A stretch of DNA of 6,676 nucleotides from an uncultured Planctomycetaceae bacterium (lineage in GTDB: Bacteria; Planctomycetota; Planctomycetia; Pirellulales; Pirellulaceae): positions 1-6,676 of the forward strand of contig CAIXSC010000374.1 of NCBI GenBank assembly GCA_903921945.1, in the 5' to 3' direction. Made by a program: the position numbers and the translations under genes. Numbering within the stretch: position 1 is the stretch's first letter; each line of letters opens with the position of its first letter. The notes below the pieces were generated by a model. That model was not told where the DNA came from and made no database searches. It saw only the letters and a list, made by a program, of their open reading frames with translations. Of this stretch, positions 1-6,506 are shown piece by piece.

Positions 1-317
1 CACCATCCCCGCCCATCTTCGACCACATGTCGATCCCGCATCGATCGCAGGTTGGCCGCATGTCGACCGCACGTCGACCGCACGTGGGACACACGTGGGC
101 CGCACGTGGGACACAGGTCGAACGCAATCAGGCAGCTCGCGAAATGTATCCCGGATTTTGCAAACCTCGTTCGCGTGCTTAGTCGTCATCGCGGGTCGCG
201 TCTCGATACACGACGAGCAGCGTTCCTCGGGTCAGCTTCTGACGTCGGCTCCTCACGTCGGTTCCTCGCGTCGGCTCTTCGCGTCGGCTCCTCACGTCGG
301 CTCCTCGCGTTAGTTCC
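1..317. other. Non-coding region downstream of polA
   Basis: No gene is supportable here. Reading frames that cross it are short, arginine-rich and made largely of the repeat arrays at 57-122 and 243-328. The stretch 123-242 between the arrays shows only weak imperfect pairing around 176-220 and no T-run that would make a clear rho-independent terminator for leftward polA transcription. The extreme left edge (1-56) has some looser copies of the same short words, for example ACATGTCGAT near 25-34. Confidence 0.6.
57..122. repeat. 11-bp tandem repeat array, six units, with CACGTG palindromes
   Basis: Six head-to-tail 11-bp units begin at 57, 68, 79, 90, 101 and 112. The first two end in GTCGAC (CGCATGTCGAC, CGCACGTCGAC) and the next three in GTGGGA or GTGGGC; the last is degenerate (CACAGGTCGAA). 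The palindrome CACGTG occurs at 81-86, 92-97 and 103-108, exactly 11 bp apart and so on nearly the same face of the helix. It lies about 200 bp beyond the polA stop. Function is unknown: it may be slippage-derived DNA or a protein-binding cluster. Confidence 0.8.
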
Positions 318-328
318 TCACGTCGGCG
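243..328. repeat. 13-bp tandem repeat array overlapping the polA stop codon
   Basis: Six full 13-bp units begin at 243, 256, 269, 282, 295 and 308, with a partial seventh at 321-328. On the plus strand the consensus is CGTCGGCTCCTCA with C/T, A/G and a few other substitutions. Read along polA (minus strand), each unit contains GAGGAG or a one-base variant. The polA stop codon (318-320) and its last residues lie inside the array. The period is not a multiple of three, so the array is not coding in any steady frame. Confidence 0.85.
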
Positions 329-3300
329 ACACCTTTTCGCAATCGGCCCAGTTGGGCCCCGACTTCACATCGACCTTTAGCGATACGGCGAGATCCCCTA
401 CGTTCGCCATGCGTTCCACAACGAAGGCAGCCAATGCCTGGCGGTCGCTCGGAGGCGCCTCGAACAGCAATTCGTCGTGAATCTGCAACAGCAAGCGAGC
501 TTGAAACGGCTGACAGGGCAAATCGCGATGGATCCGCAGCATCGCCATTTTGATCAGGTCGGCGGCCGAACCTTGAATCACGGAGTTGATCGCGATCCGC
601 TCGGGAAGGTTGCGTTGGCGGTTGGTTCCCCGCGTTGCGGCGTCACGGACCCCTTGGATCGGCCGCCTTCGTCCGAGGATCGTCGACACATAGCCTTGCC
701 GCCGGGCTTGGTCCAACGTCGCCTCCAGGAACGCGGAGACTCCCGGGTAGCGAGCGAAGTAGGCGTCGATGAACCGCGCCGCTTCGTCTTGGCCAATTCC
801 CAACGACTTCGCCAATCCGAACGCGCTCTGGCCATAAATGATGCCAAAGTTGATCGCCTTGGCCGCCCGCCGCATCTCTTGGGTGACCGCCTCGAGCGGC
901 ACGTTGTAAACCTCGCCGGCCACTTTGGCGTGGATGTCCTGGTCCGCCGCGAACGCCTCCCGCAACGCCTGGTCGCCCGAAAAATGGGCCAGCACCCGCA
1001 GTTCAATCTGCGAGTAATCGGCGGCCAGCAACTCCCAACCTTCCGGTCCCGGGATGAACGCCGAACGAATCGCTCGCCCCGCTTCACTTCGAACGGGAAT
1101 ATTCTGCAGGTTCGGCTCCGATGAACTCAACCGGCCGGTCGCGGCCACATCCTGCTTGAGCGACGTGTGGATGCGGCCAGTGGCTGGATTCACCATCGCG
1201 GGCAACGCGTCGAGATACGTTCCTTTGAGTTTCGCAAGTTGACGGTATTCAAGCACCTTGCGAGGCAAGGCGTGCAGCGGCGACAGCTCTTCCAGCACCT
1301 CGGCGTCGGTGCTTTTGCCGGTCTTCGTGCGTTTCACCACCGGCAGCTTCAACTGTTCGAAAAGAATCTCGGACAGTTGCGACGGCGAGTCGATATTAAA
1401 CGGCTGCGCGGCCAACGCATGGATCTCGGCTCGGAGCGATTCCAGTTCCTCCGCACACCGTACGCTCTGGGCTTCCAAGCGACCGACATCGATCCGGATG
1501 CCGTTGAATTCCATCTCCGCCAGGACTTCCACCAGCGGCAATTCCACATCGCGATACAGCGTTTCCAAACCTTCCGTTTCCAACCGCCGATCCAGGATCC
1601 GCGCGATTCGCAGCGGCACATCCGCGTCTTCACATGCGTACTCGGAGATCCGGGCAATCGGCACTTCGTCCATCCGCCGCTGCCGCTTTCCCGTGCCGAT
1701 CAGCTCCTCGATACGAATCGTCGTATGGTTCAGATAGCGGCGCGACAGTTCATCCAAGTTGTGAACACGCGACCCCGGTTCAAGCAAACCATCGGCCACC
1801 AACGTGTCAAACGCCAGCCCGCGCACCTGCACGCCATGGCCGCGAAGCACAACGATGTCGTACTTGAGATTCTGGCCGACTTTGGCGATCGACGGCGACT
1901 CCAAAATTGGCCGTAAACGTTCGAGAACAAGTTCAACGGGCAGATGCGGCTCCCCGTCCGGCGACCGCACAGGGATGTAACATGCCTCGCCCTCGGCCCA
2001 GGCGAACGACAAGCCGACAAGCTCCGCCGACCGCGGACGCCGCGACGTTGTTTCGGTGTCGATCGCCAGCCGTGCCGGCTCCGGCCGCTCGTCGCTGCGA
2101 AGCCGCTCCAGATCCTGGGCAAGCGATTCGAGCTTGTCGATCGAATCGATGGTGCGATAGCGCACCTGCCATGCCGGGCCGGCCGGTCCGGCGACCGAAG
2201 CGCCCGCCGCCAACCGCTCCAACCGCTCGGCCAAACGCCGGAATCCAAGCTCGTCGCACAGTTCGCGGACCAGCGTCGGACGTGCGCGAGCCAACCGAGC
2301 AGCGGGCCAGTCGAGCGATACCGGCGCATCGTCCCGCAGACGAGTTAACTGGCGGCTGAGCATCACCAACTCGCGGCTGTTCATCAAGTTCTCGCGCCGC
2401 TTCGTGCCACTCAGTTCGCTCGCATGCGCGAGCACACCTTCAAGCGTCCCATACCGCTGCAATAGATCGCGGGCCAATTTCGGACCAATCAGCGGCACTC
2501 CAGGAACGTTGTCGGTCGGGTCGCCCACCAACGCCTGGTAGTCGACAACCTGTTCGGGAGCGACGCCCCATGTCTCCCACAGAGAACGCGAATCGAAGAA
2601 TTCGTTCTTGCGAATGTTGAGCATCCGCACGCGCTCGCCCAATAGCTGCCGGCAGTCCTTGTCCCCCGTGACCAACACGCACTCGCCACCTCGGTCCCGG
2701 ACAAGCGCCGCGACCGTCGCTAGAATGTCATCCGCTTCAAACTGCGGACACGACAACGCGGGAATGCCCAGCGCATCAAGCAACTGCTCGATGATCGGAA
2801 TCTGGGACCGCAAGTCGTCCGGCATCGACTCGCGTTGTTCCTTGTACGCCGGATAGAGATCGTGGCGAAACGTGTCGCCCGGGTGATCGAACGCGCAAAA
2901 CAGATACGTTGGTTTGCGATGCTCGAGCAAGCTCGCCACATCGCCCAGGAATCCATGGACGGCCGCCACAGGCAAGCCAGCCGGACTGGTCATTTCCGGC
3001 AACGCATGAAAGACCTGGTAGATCAACGAATGGGCATCAATCACGTAGACCGTCTTGCCAGACAGATCCCCTGGAAGATCGACTGCATCGCTCCATGGGC
3101 ACCCCTCCGCCACCGCCCCGGAAGCGGCTCGAATCGGTGCCGTGCCAAGCTCGCCCACGCCAACCGTTGCGACCACCGCTGCGGGTTCGGCGGCCACCGC
3201 ATCGTCGACTGACGGTGCAGCTTCGCTGGCTGGCGCGAAGTCGCTCGATGACGCGGTGTCAATCGCGGGCGCCGTGTTGCTTGTTCGCGCGGTGTCGCTG

Positions 3301-3830
3301 GCTAACGCGGTGTCGCTGGCCGGTGCGGCGTCGCTGGCCGGCGTGGTGTCGATTGTTGGCGCGACCTCGCTGGCTAACGCGGTGTCGCTGGCTAACGCGG
3401 TGTCGCTGGCTGGCGCAGTGTCGCTGGCCGGCGCGGCGTCACTGGCCGGCGCGGTGTCGATTGTTGGTACGACGTCGCTGGATGGTGCGACATCGCTGGA
3501 AGATACGGTGGAGTTCGCAGGTGCGGCGTTGTTCGATGGTGCTGCGGTGACTACAGCCCTGGGCGCGTGAATCGAGTCGTTCGAGTCGTTCGAGAGATTC
3601 AAGACATTCGAGTCGGCGGTTGCGGCCGCGTCCGCAGCGCTGCTTTCCGCTGGTCGGACCTCGTCCAAATTATCGAGCGGTTGGGGACTTGCCCCGTGGT
3701 CAAACAGTGAACGTTGACCGGACGCCTCATCGCTGGCGCGTCGAGCGGCGGACTTCGCCTTGGACCGGGAATTGGAACGAGACGCGGAGTCGGAGGCCGC
3801 AGGCGTGCGGCGGCGTTCGGAGGAGCTCAT
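318..3830 (-). CDS. polA: DNA polymerase I (5' nuclease, 3'-5' exonuclease, polymerase) with a long repetitive N-terminal extension
   Basis: This enzyme fills gaps, removes RNA primers and processes Okazaki fragments in the cytoplasm. The product is 1170 residues, against 928 in E. coli. Residues 1-258 are a low-complexity extension: a basic start, QRSLF at 39-43, then Ala/Pro/Ser/Asp/Thr hexapeptides. The 5' nuclease spans about 259-545, with acidic residues D265, D315, E365, D367, D368, D390, D392, D437 and D440. The proofreading domain spans about 554-755, with D591 and E593 (DTET), D658 (GQNLKYD), Y731 and D735, so it should be active. The polymerase domain runs to the C-terminus: motif A D938 (DYSQIELR), motif B R987, K991, F995 and Y999, motif C H1118, D1119 and E1120. 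F995 matches E. coli F762, the residue linked to dideoxynucleotide discrimination. I chose ATG 3830; an in-frame GTG at 3875 would add 15 residues. Neither start has a clear Shine-Dalgarno site. The stop lies inside a 13-bp repeat array. Function is certain, the exact start less so. Confidence 0.97.
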   Translation of the reverse strand: MSSSERRRTPAASDSASRSNSRSKAKSAARRASDEASGQRSLFDHGASPQPLDNLDEVRPAESSAADAAATADSNVLNLSNDSNDSIHAPRAVVTAAPSNNAAPANSTVSSSDVAPSSDVVPTIDTAPASDAAPASDTAPASDTALASDTALASEVAPTIDTTPASDAAPASDTALASDTARTSNTAPAIDTASSSDFAPASEAAPSVDDAVAAEPAAVVATVGVGELGTAPIRAASGAVAEGCPWSDAVDLPGDLSGKTVYVIDAHSLIYQVFHALPEMTSPAGLPVAAVHGFLGDVASLLEHRKPTYLFCAFDHPGDTFRHDLYPAYKEQRESMPDDLRSQIPIIEQLLDALGIPALSCPQFEADDILATVAALVRDRGGECVLVTGDKDCRQLLGERVRMLNIRKNEFFDSRSLWETWGVAPEQVVDYQALVGDPTDNVPGVPLIGPKLARDLLQRYGTLEGVLAHASELSGTKRRENLMNSRELVMLSRQLTRLRDDAPVSLDWPAARLARARPTLVRELCDELGFRRLAERLERLAAGASVAGPAGPAWQVRYRTIDSIDKLESLAQDLERLRSDERPEPARLAIDTETTSRRPRSAELVGLSFAWAEGEACYIPVRSPDGEPHLPVELVLERLRPILESPSIAKVGQNLKYDIVVLRGHGVQVRGLAFDTLVADGLLEPGSRVHNLDELSRRYLNHTTIRIEELIGTGKRQRRMDEVPIARISEYACEDADVPLRIARILDRRLETEGLETLYRDVELPLVEVLAEMEFNGIRIDVGRLEAQSVRCAEELESLRAEIHALAAQPFNIDSPSQLSEILFEQLKLPVVKRTKTGKSTDAEVLEELSPLHALPRKVLEYRQLAKLKGTYLDALPAMVNPATGRIHTSLKQDVAATGRLSSSEPNLQNIPVRSEAGRAIRSAFIPGPEGWELLAADYSQIELRVLAHFSGDQALREAFAADQDIHAKVAGEVYNVPLEAVTQEMRRAAKAINFGIIYGQSAFGLAKSLGIGQDEAARFIDAYFARYPGVSAFLEATLDQARRQGYVSTILGRRRPIQGVRDAATRGTNRQRNLPERIAINSVIQGSAADLIKMAMLRIHRDLPCQPFQARLLLQIHDELLFEAPPSDRQALAAFVVERMANVGDLAVSLKVDVKSGPNWADCEKVSPT
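3235..3540 (-). repeat. 18-bp tandem repeat array coding the PolA hexapeptide linker
   Basis: About 17 units of 18 bp lie in frame within polA; the best-conserved 11 cover 3289-3486. The plus-strand consensus is GCGGTGTCGCTGGCTAAC, read in PolA as variants of A-P-A-S-D-T or A-L-A-S-D-T (residues about 97-199). Units with GATTGTTGG (coding P-T-I-D) recur at 3343-3360 and 3451-3468, and their neighbours match in order, so a 108-bp six-unit block appears to have been duplicated. The array keeps all frames open, which explains long spurious antisense reading frames. Confidence 0.9.
3573..3617 (-). repeat. 9-bp tandem repeat in the polA N-terminal region
   Basis: Five 9-bp units begin at 3573, 3582, 3591, 3600 and 3609. 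The first two are identical (CGAGTCGTT) and the others diverged. In PolA they code Asn-containing triplets such as N-D-S, N-D-S and N-L-S (residues about 71-86). This is a second, independent simple repeat in the same N-terminal extension, and it leaves the frame intact. Confidence 0.7.
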
Positions 3831-3935
3831 CGCCGTATCGTCACAGGGAGGTTGGCCGCCCGTCAAGCGAGGCACGACCAGCGCGGGCGGATTCGTCGAC
3901 GCATTTTTGATTTTCAGATGCGATTCGTCCGCTGC

Positions 3936-3965
3936 TTGGCGGCATCCTTGGTCGGTCGCTATAGT
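3936..3965 (+). promoter_or_regulatory. Predicted sigma70-type promoter for the amine oxidase gene
   Basis: TTGGCG (3936-3941) and TATAGT (3960-3965) are separated by 18 bases, which fits a housekeeping sigma-factor promoter. Transcription would start near 3972, giving a leader of about 60 bases before ATG 4032. The location, in the divergent gap just upstream of the gene, supports the call; there is no experimental evidence. The centre CTATAG is a palindrome, so a -10 element can also be read on the other strand, but I see no good matching -35 there. Confidence 0.45.
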
Positions 3966-4018
3966 GGCCGCAGGCGGAAACTTGTGTCTCGAACCGAATC
4001 AGCGTCCTCGCATCGACG

Positions 4019-4024
4019 TAAGGG
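4019..4024 (+). promoter_or_regulatory. Shine-Dalgarno site of the amine oxidase gene
   Basis: TAAGGG ends 7 bases before ATG 4032 and matches the start of the TAAGGAGG consensus. It is the main reason for preferring this start over in-frame upstream codons (ATG 3918, GTG 3984), which lack such a site and lie before or too close to the predicted transcription start. Confidence 0.6.
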
Positions 4025-4031
4025 TTCCTGC

Positions 4032-6029
4032 ATGTCCGCTTCTCTGAACGTTCTGCCGACGATCTCCTCCAGTGCGAGCCCCGCCGCTGCCAAGGCGAGT
4101 TCCTTCCATCCGCTTGAACCTTTGAGCGCAGCCGAAGTTTCCGCCACGGTCGCGGTGTTGCGGTCGAGCGGCTTGGCGACGTCCACCACGCGGATCGTGT
4201 CGATCAGCTTGCACGAACCGGGAAAAGACACTGTCGCCGCTTTCCACGCCTCGGATAAGAACGCGGCGACCGACTACGCCGCTCCTCGGGAAGCATTCGC
4301 TGTGCTGTTCGACAATGCGGCCAACGCGTGCCACGAAGTCCTTGTGTCGCTGGCCCGTGGTGAAGTGGCTTGGCAGCGGCATGTGCCGAGCGTCCAACCG
4401 ACCATGACGATCGATGAGCAAATCGAATGCGAACGAGCGGTGCTCGAGAGCGAGGAGTTCCGCGCAGCGTTGCAGCGTCACTACGGTGTCGCCGACACCA
4501 GCTTGGTCATGGTCGACATCTGGAGCGCCGGGTACTACGGGGCCGAAGAAGAAGCCCAACGTCGGCTCGCCCGTCCCCTCTGCTTCCTGCGAACCGACCC
4601 GACCGAGAACGGCTATGCTCGACCGATTGAAGGACTGCGGCCCGTGGTCGATCTCAACGAGATGCGGGTCATCCGCGTCGAAGAATATGGCCAGTGGCCG
4701 TTGCCGCCGGGCTCGGCGAATTACGCGGCCGAGCGGGTGCTGGACCAGCGGCGAGACGTCAAGCCGATCGAGATCACGCAACCGGAAGGGGCGAGCTTCG
4801 AGGTGAATGGCCGCGAGGTGCGCTGGCAAAAGTGGCGATTCGTCATCGGCTTCAATGCCCGCGAGGGCCTGACGCTGCACGATCTGCGTTACCACGACCA
4901 AGGCCGGGACCGGCCCATACTTCATCGCGCATCTCTGACCGAAATGGTCGTTCCGTATGGCGATCCGGGACCGACGCAGCGTCGCAAGAACGCGTTCGAC
5001 GTGGGCGAGTACGGCATGGGAATGTGCGCGAACAGCTTGCGGCTGGGATGCGACTGCCTCGGGTTGATCCGGTATTTCGACGCGCATTTATGCACAAGCC
5101 GTGGCGAGCCGCTGACGATCGACAACGCGATTTGCATGCATGAAGAGGATTTCGGCGTGCTGTGGAAGCACACCGATCGCCGCCTCCCCGACGCCCCGGA
5201 AGTGCGGCGTTCGCGCCGGCTAGTGATTTCATCGTTCTCGACCGTGGAAAACTACGAGTACGGCTTCTTCTGGTATCTCTACCCGGATGGCAACATCCAG
5301 CTGGAAGTGAAGCTGACCGGCATCCTCTCGCTTGGCGCCTTCCATCCGGGCGAGAAACCCAAATACGGCACGCTGGTGGCGCCGCAAGTCTACGCGCCCA
5401 ACCACCAACATTTCTTCAACGTGCGGCTCGATTTCGACCTCGATGGAACCGCCAACACGGTTTATCAAGTCGACGCGGTCGCGGATCCGCCGAGCGAAGA
5501 GAATCCGTTTGAAAACGCCTTCTATGCTCGCAGCACGCGGCTGGAAACCGAGCAACAGGCGAGGGCGAACCTCAACCTGGAAACGGGCCGCACATGGCGG
5601 ATCGTCAATGAACAATCGCGGAACGCTGTAGGTGAACCGGTTGGTTACAAGTTTTTCCCCGGCGACAACGCCTTCCCGCTCGCGTCGAAAAATGCCTGGT
5701 GGCGTAAACGAGCGGGCTTTGTCGAGAATCACGTCTGGATCACTCCGTTCCATCCGGATGAAAAGTACGCGGCAGGCGACTACCCCAATCAAAGCCAGGG
5801 CGGCGACGGACTGATCCGCTGGACGGCCGCGGACCGTTCAATCGCGAACACCGATCTGGTGCTGTGGTACACGATGGGCCACACGCACATCCCTCGCGCC
5901 GAAGACTACCCCGTGATGCCGACGGCCTACATTGGTTTTCTGCTCAAGCCAAGCGGTTTTTTCGTCGCCAACCCGGCGAACGACATGCCGCCGTCGCCAC
6001 CGAAAGCCGCCGGTTCCTGCTGCCATTAG
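4032..6029 (+). CDS. Copper-containing primary amine oxidase (topaquinone enzyme)
   Basis: This enzyme oxidises primary amines to aldehydes, releasing ammonia and hydrogen peroxide, using copper(II) and topaquinone made from its own tyrosine. The product is 665 residues, close to the 638 of the Arthrobacter globiformis enzyme (AGAO). N2- and N3-type domains lie at about 26-112 and 118-215, and the catalytic beta-sandwich at about 242-655. The cofactor tyrosine is Y408 in TVENYEY, the catalytic base is D323 in FDVGEY, and copper ligands are H458 and H460 (NHQH) and H619 (THIPR). The 161-residue gap from H458 to H619 equals that in AGAO (431 to 592). C342 and C368 match the conserved disulfide spacing. 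There is no signal peptide: the first 25 residues are Ser/Ala-rich without a hydrophobic run, so it is probably cytoplasmic. ATG 4032 is preceded by TAAGGG; the frame stays open upstream to 3714, but only over polA antisense. Family is secure. Substrate is unknown; tyramine or phenylethylamine-like amines are typical. The E. coli homologue is tynA. Confidence 0.96.
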   Translation: MSASLNVLPTISSSASPAAAKASSFHPLEPLSAAEVSATVAVLRSSGLATSTTRIVSISLHEPGKDTVAAFHASDKNAATDYAAPREAFAVLFDNAANACHEVLVSLARGEVAWQRHVPSVQPTMTIDEQIECERAVLESEEFRAALQRHYGVADTSLVMVDIWSAGYYGAEEEAQRRLARPLCFLRTDPTENGYARPIEGLRPVVDLNEMRVIRVEEYGQWPLPPGSANYAAERVLDQRRDVKPIEITQPEGASFEVNGREVRWQKWRFVIGFNAREGLTLHDLRYHDQGRDRPILHRASLTEMVVPYGDPGPTQRRKNAFDVGEYGMGMCANSLRLGCDCLGLIRYFDAHLCTSRGEPLTIDNAICMHEEDFGVLWKHTDRRLPDAPEVRRSRRLVISSFSTVENYEYGFFWYLYPDGNIQLEVKLTGILSLGAFHPGEKPKYGTLVAPQVYAPNHQHFFNVRLDFDLDGTANTVYQVDAVADPPSEENPFENAFYARSTRLETEQQARANLNLETGRTWRIVNEQSRNAVGEPVGYKFFPGDNAFPLASKNAWWRKRAGFVENHVWITPFHPDEKYAAGDYPNQSQGGDGLIRWTAADRSIANTDLVLWYTMGHTHIPRAEDYPVMPTAYIGFLLKPSGFFVANPANDMPPSPPKAAGSCCH

Positions 6030-6041
6030 GCCAGCAGCCGG
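6010..6041 (+). terminator. Hairpin across the amine oxidase stop codon, possible terminator
   Basis: CTGCTG (6017-6022) pairs with CAGCAG (6032-6037), and CCGG (6010-6013) can pair with CCGG (6038-6041) across a three-base bulge. The TAG stop (6027-6029) lies in the loop. A second small stem, CCGG-TTCC-CCGG, follows at 6038-6049. No T-run follows, so it is not a classical rho-independent terminator. It may slow the polymerase or protect the 3' end. Confidence 0.3.
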
Positions 6042-6074
6042 TTCCCCGGCGATCGGCGTCTATCACGAGACGGC

Positions 6075-6103
6075 CGATTCGCCGCCGAATCGCTGGCGAT
6101 TCG
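6075..6103. repeat. Three alternating 7-bp arms forming two mutually exclusive hairpins
   Basis: CGATTCG (6075-6081), CGAATCG (6086-6092) and CGATTCG (6097-6103) are spaced by CCGC and CTGG. The middle arm can pair perfectly with either outer arm, each time giving a 7-bp stem with a 4-base loop. It lies 45 bases after the amine oxidase stop. No T-run follows. It could be a palindromic intergenic repeat or a structured 3' untranslated element. Confidence 0.6.
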
Positions 6104-6371
6104 CCGGCGAGCGCCGTTGGCGTGAAGAATTCGTACTGTGGCCTGCGGAGTTGGAACTCGGCCAGGCGAAATCTCGCGATGCGGAGATCTAGCAAGAGGA
6201 ACGGGGCGATTATCGGCGTGAAAGCCATCGCCGCCAGCCCCGCCCTAGTGCCAGCACCGCCCCAGCGTCCGTCTGTGGTCGCGTGGCGACAAGCGATGCT
6301 CGCGAGTTGTTTCATTCGCTACCGTCAGTCCGCGTCTCGATGCCCGACGGGGCCGCGACAAGTCTATGCGG

Positions 6372-6463
6372 CAGACTCCGTATTCCCTCCATTCCGTCGT
6401 TGGAGACAGGGCCAAGATTGTCGCTTCGAAGACGTCGCCGCCGAATCTAGTCCACGGAGTCTG
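6372..6463. repeat. 10-bp perfect inverted repeat enclosing 72 bases
   Basis: CAGACTCCGT (6372-6381) is the exact reverse complement of ACGGAGTCTG (6454-6463). Within the enclosed DNA, CTCCA (6387-6391) can pair with TGGAG (6401-6405). As RNA this would give a closing stem with at least one inner hairpin. No known RNA family is recognised, and the arms could also be the ends of a small mobile or dispersed repeat. Confidence 0.5.
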
Positions 6464-6506
6464 AGTGAACTAACGGTTATTTCGCTTGGATTTCCGCGAC
6501 AAACAA

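Noticed and set aside
176..220. polA terminator hairpin (GTCGT with ACGAC and flanking GCT/AGC)
   Set aside because: The stem is short with bulges and a long loop, and no T-run follows on the minus strand.
52..480. Plus-strand frame of 142 codons at the left edge
   Set aside because: It consists mostly of the 11-bp and 13-bp repeat arrays and then polA antisense; no family resemblance.
3235..3540. CRISPR array
   Set aside because: The 18-bp units are directly adjacent without unique spacers and are in frame in polA, so this is a coding tandem repeat.
2909..3550. Plus-strand frame with Arg/Trp/Cys repeats
   Set aside because: Another shadow of the same 18-bp array; composition is unlike a real protein and it lies antisense to PolA.
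3055..3570. Plus-strand frame of 171 codons with pentapeptide- or hexapeptide-like repeats (A-S-L-A-G-A style)
   Set aside because: It is the antisense reading of the polA 18-bp repeats. The minus-strand frame is continuous with a clear PolA, and the repeat period keeps all frames open.
3714..4031. N-terminal 106-residue extension of the amine oxidase frame from ATG 3714
   Set aside because: It would overlap polA and cross the predicted promoter; the residues are Arg/Gly-rich and unlike the family, whereas ATG 4032 has a Shine-Dalgarno site.
3999..5087. Minus-strand frame of 362 codons opposite the amine oxidase
   Set aside because: Long antisense frames are expected in GC-rich genes. The plus strand has unambiguous amine oxidase motifs across this stretch.
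5944..6315. Minus-strand frame of 123 codons with a short hydrophobic stretch (FTPIIAPFLLLDL)
   Set aside because: It overlaps the end of the amine oxidase gene, lacks a ribosome-binding site, has an arginine-rich tail and matches nothing I recognise. It could be a small membrane protein, but the support is too weak.
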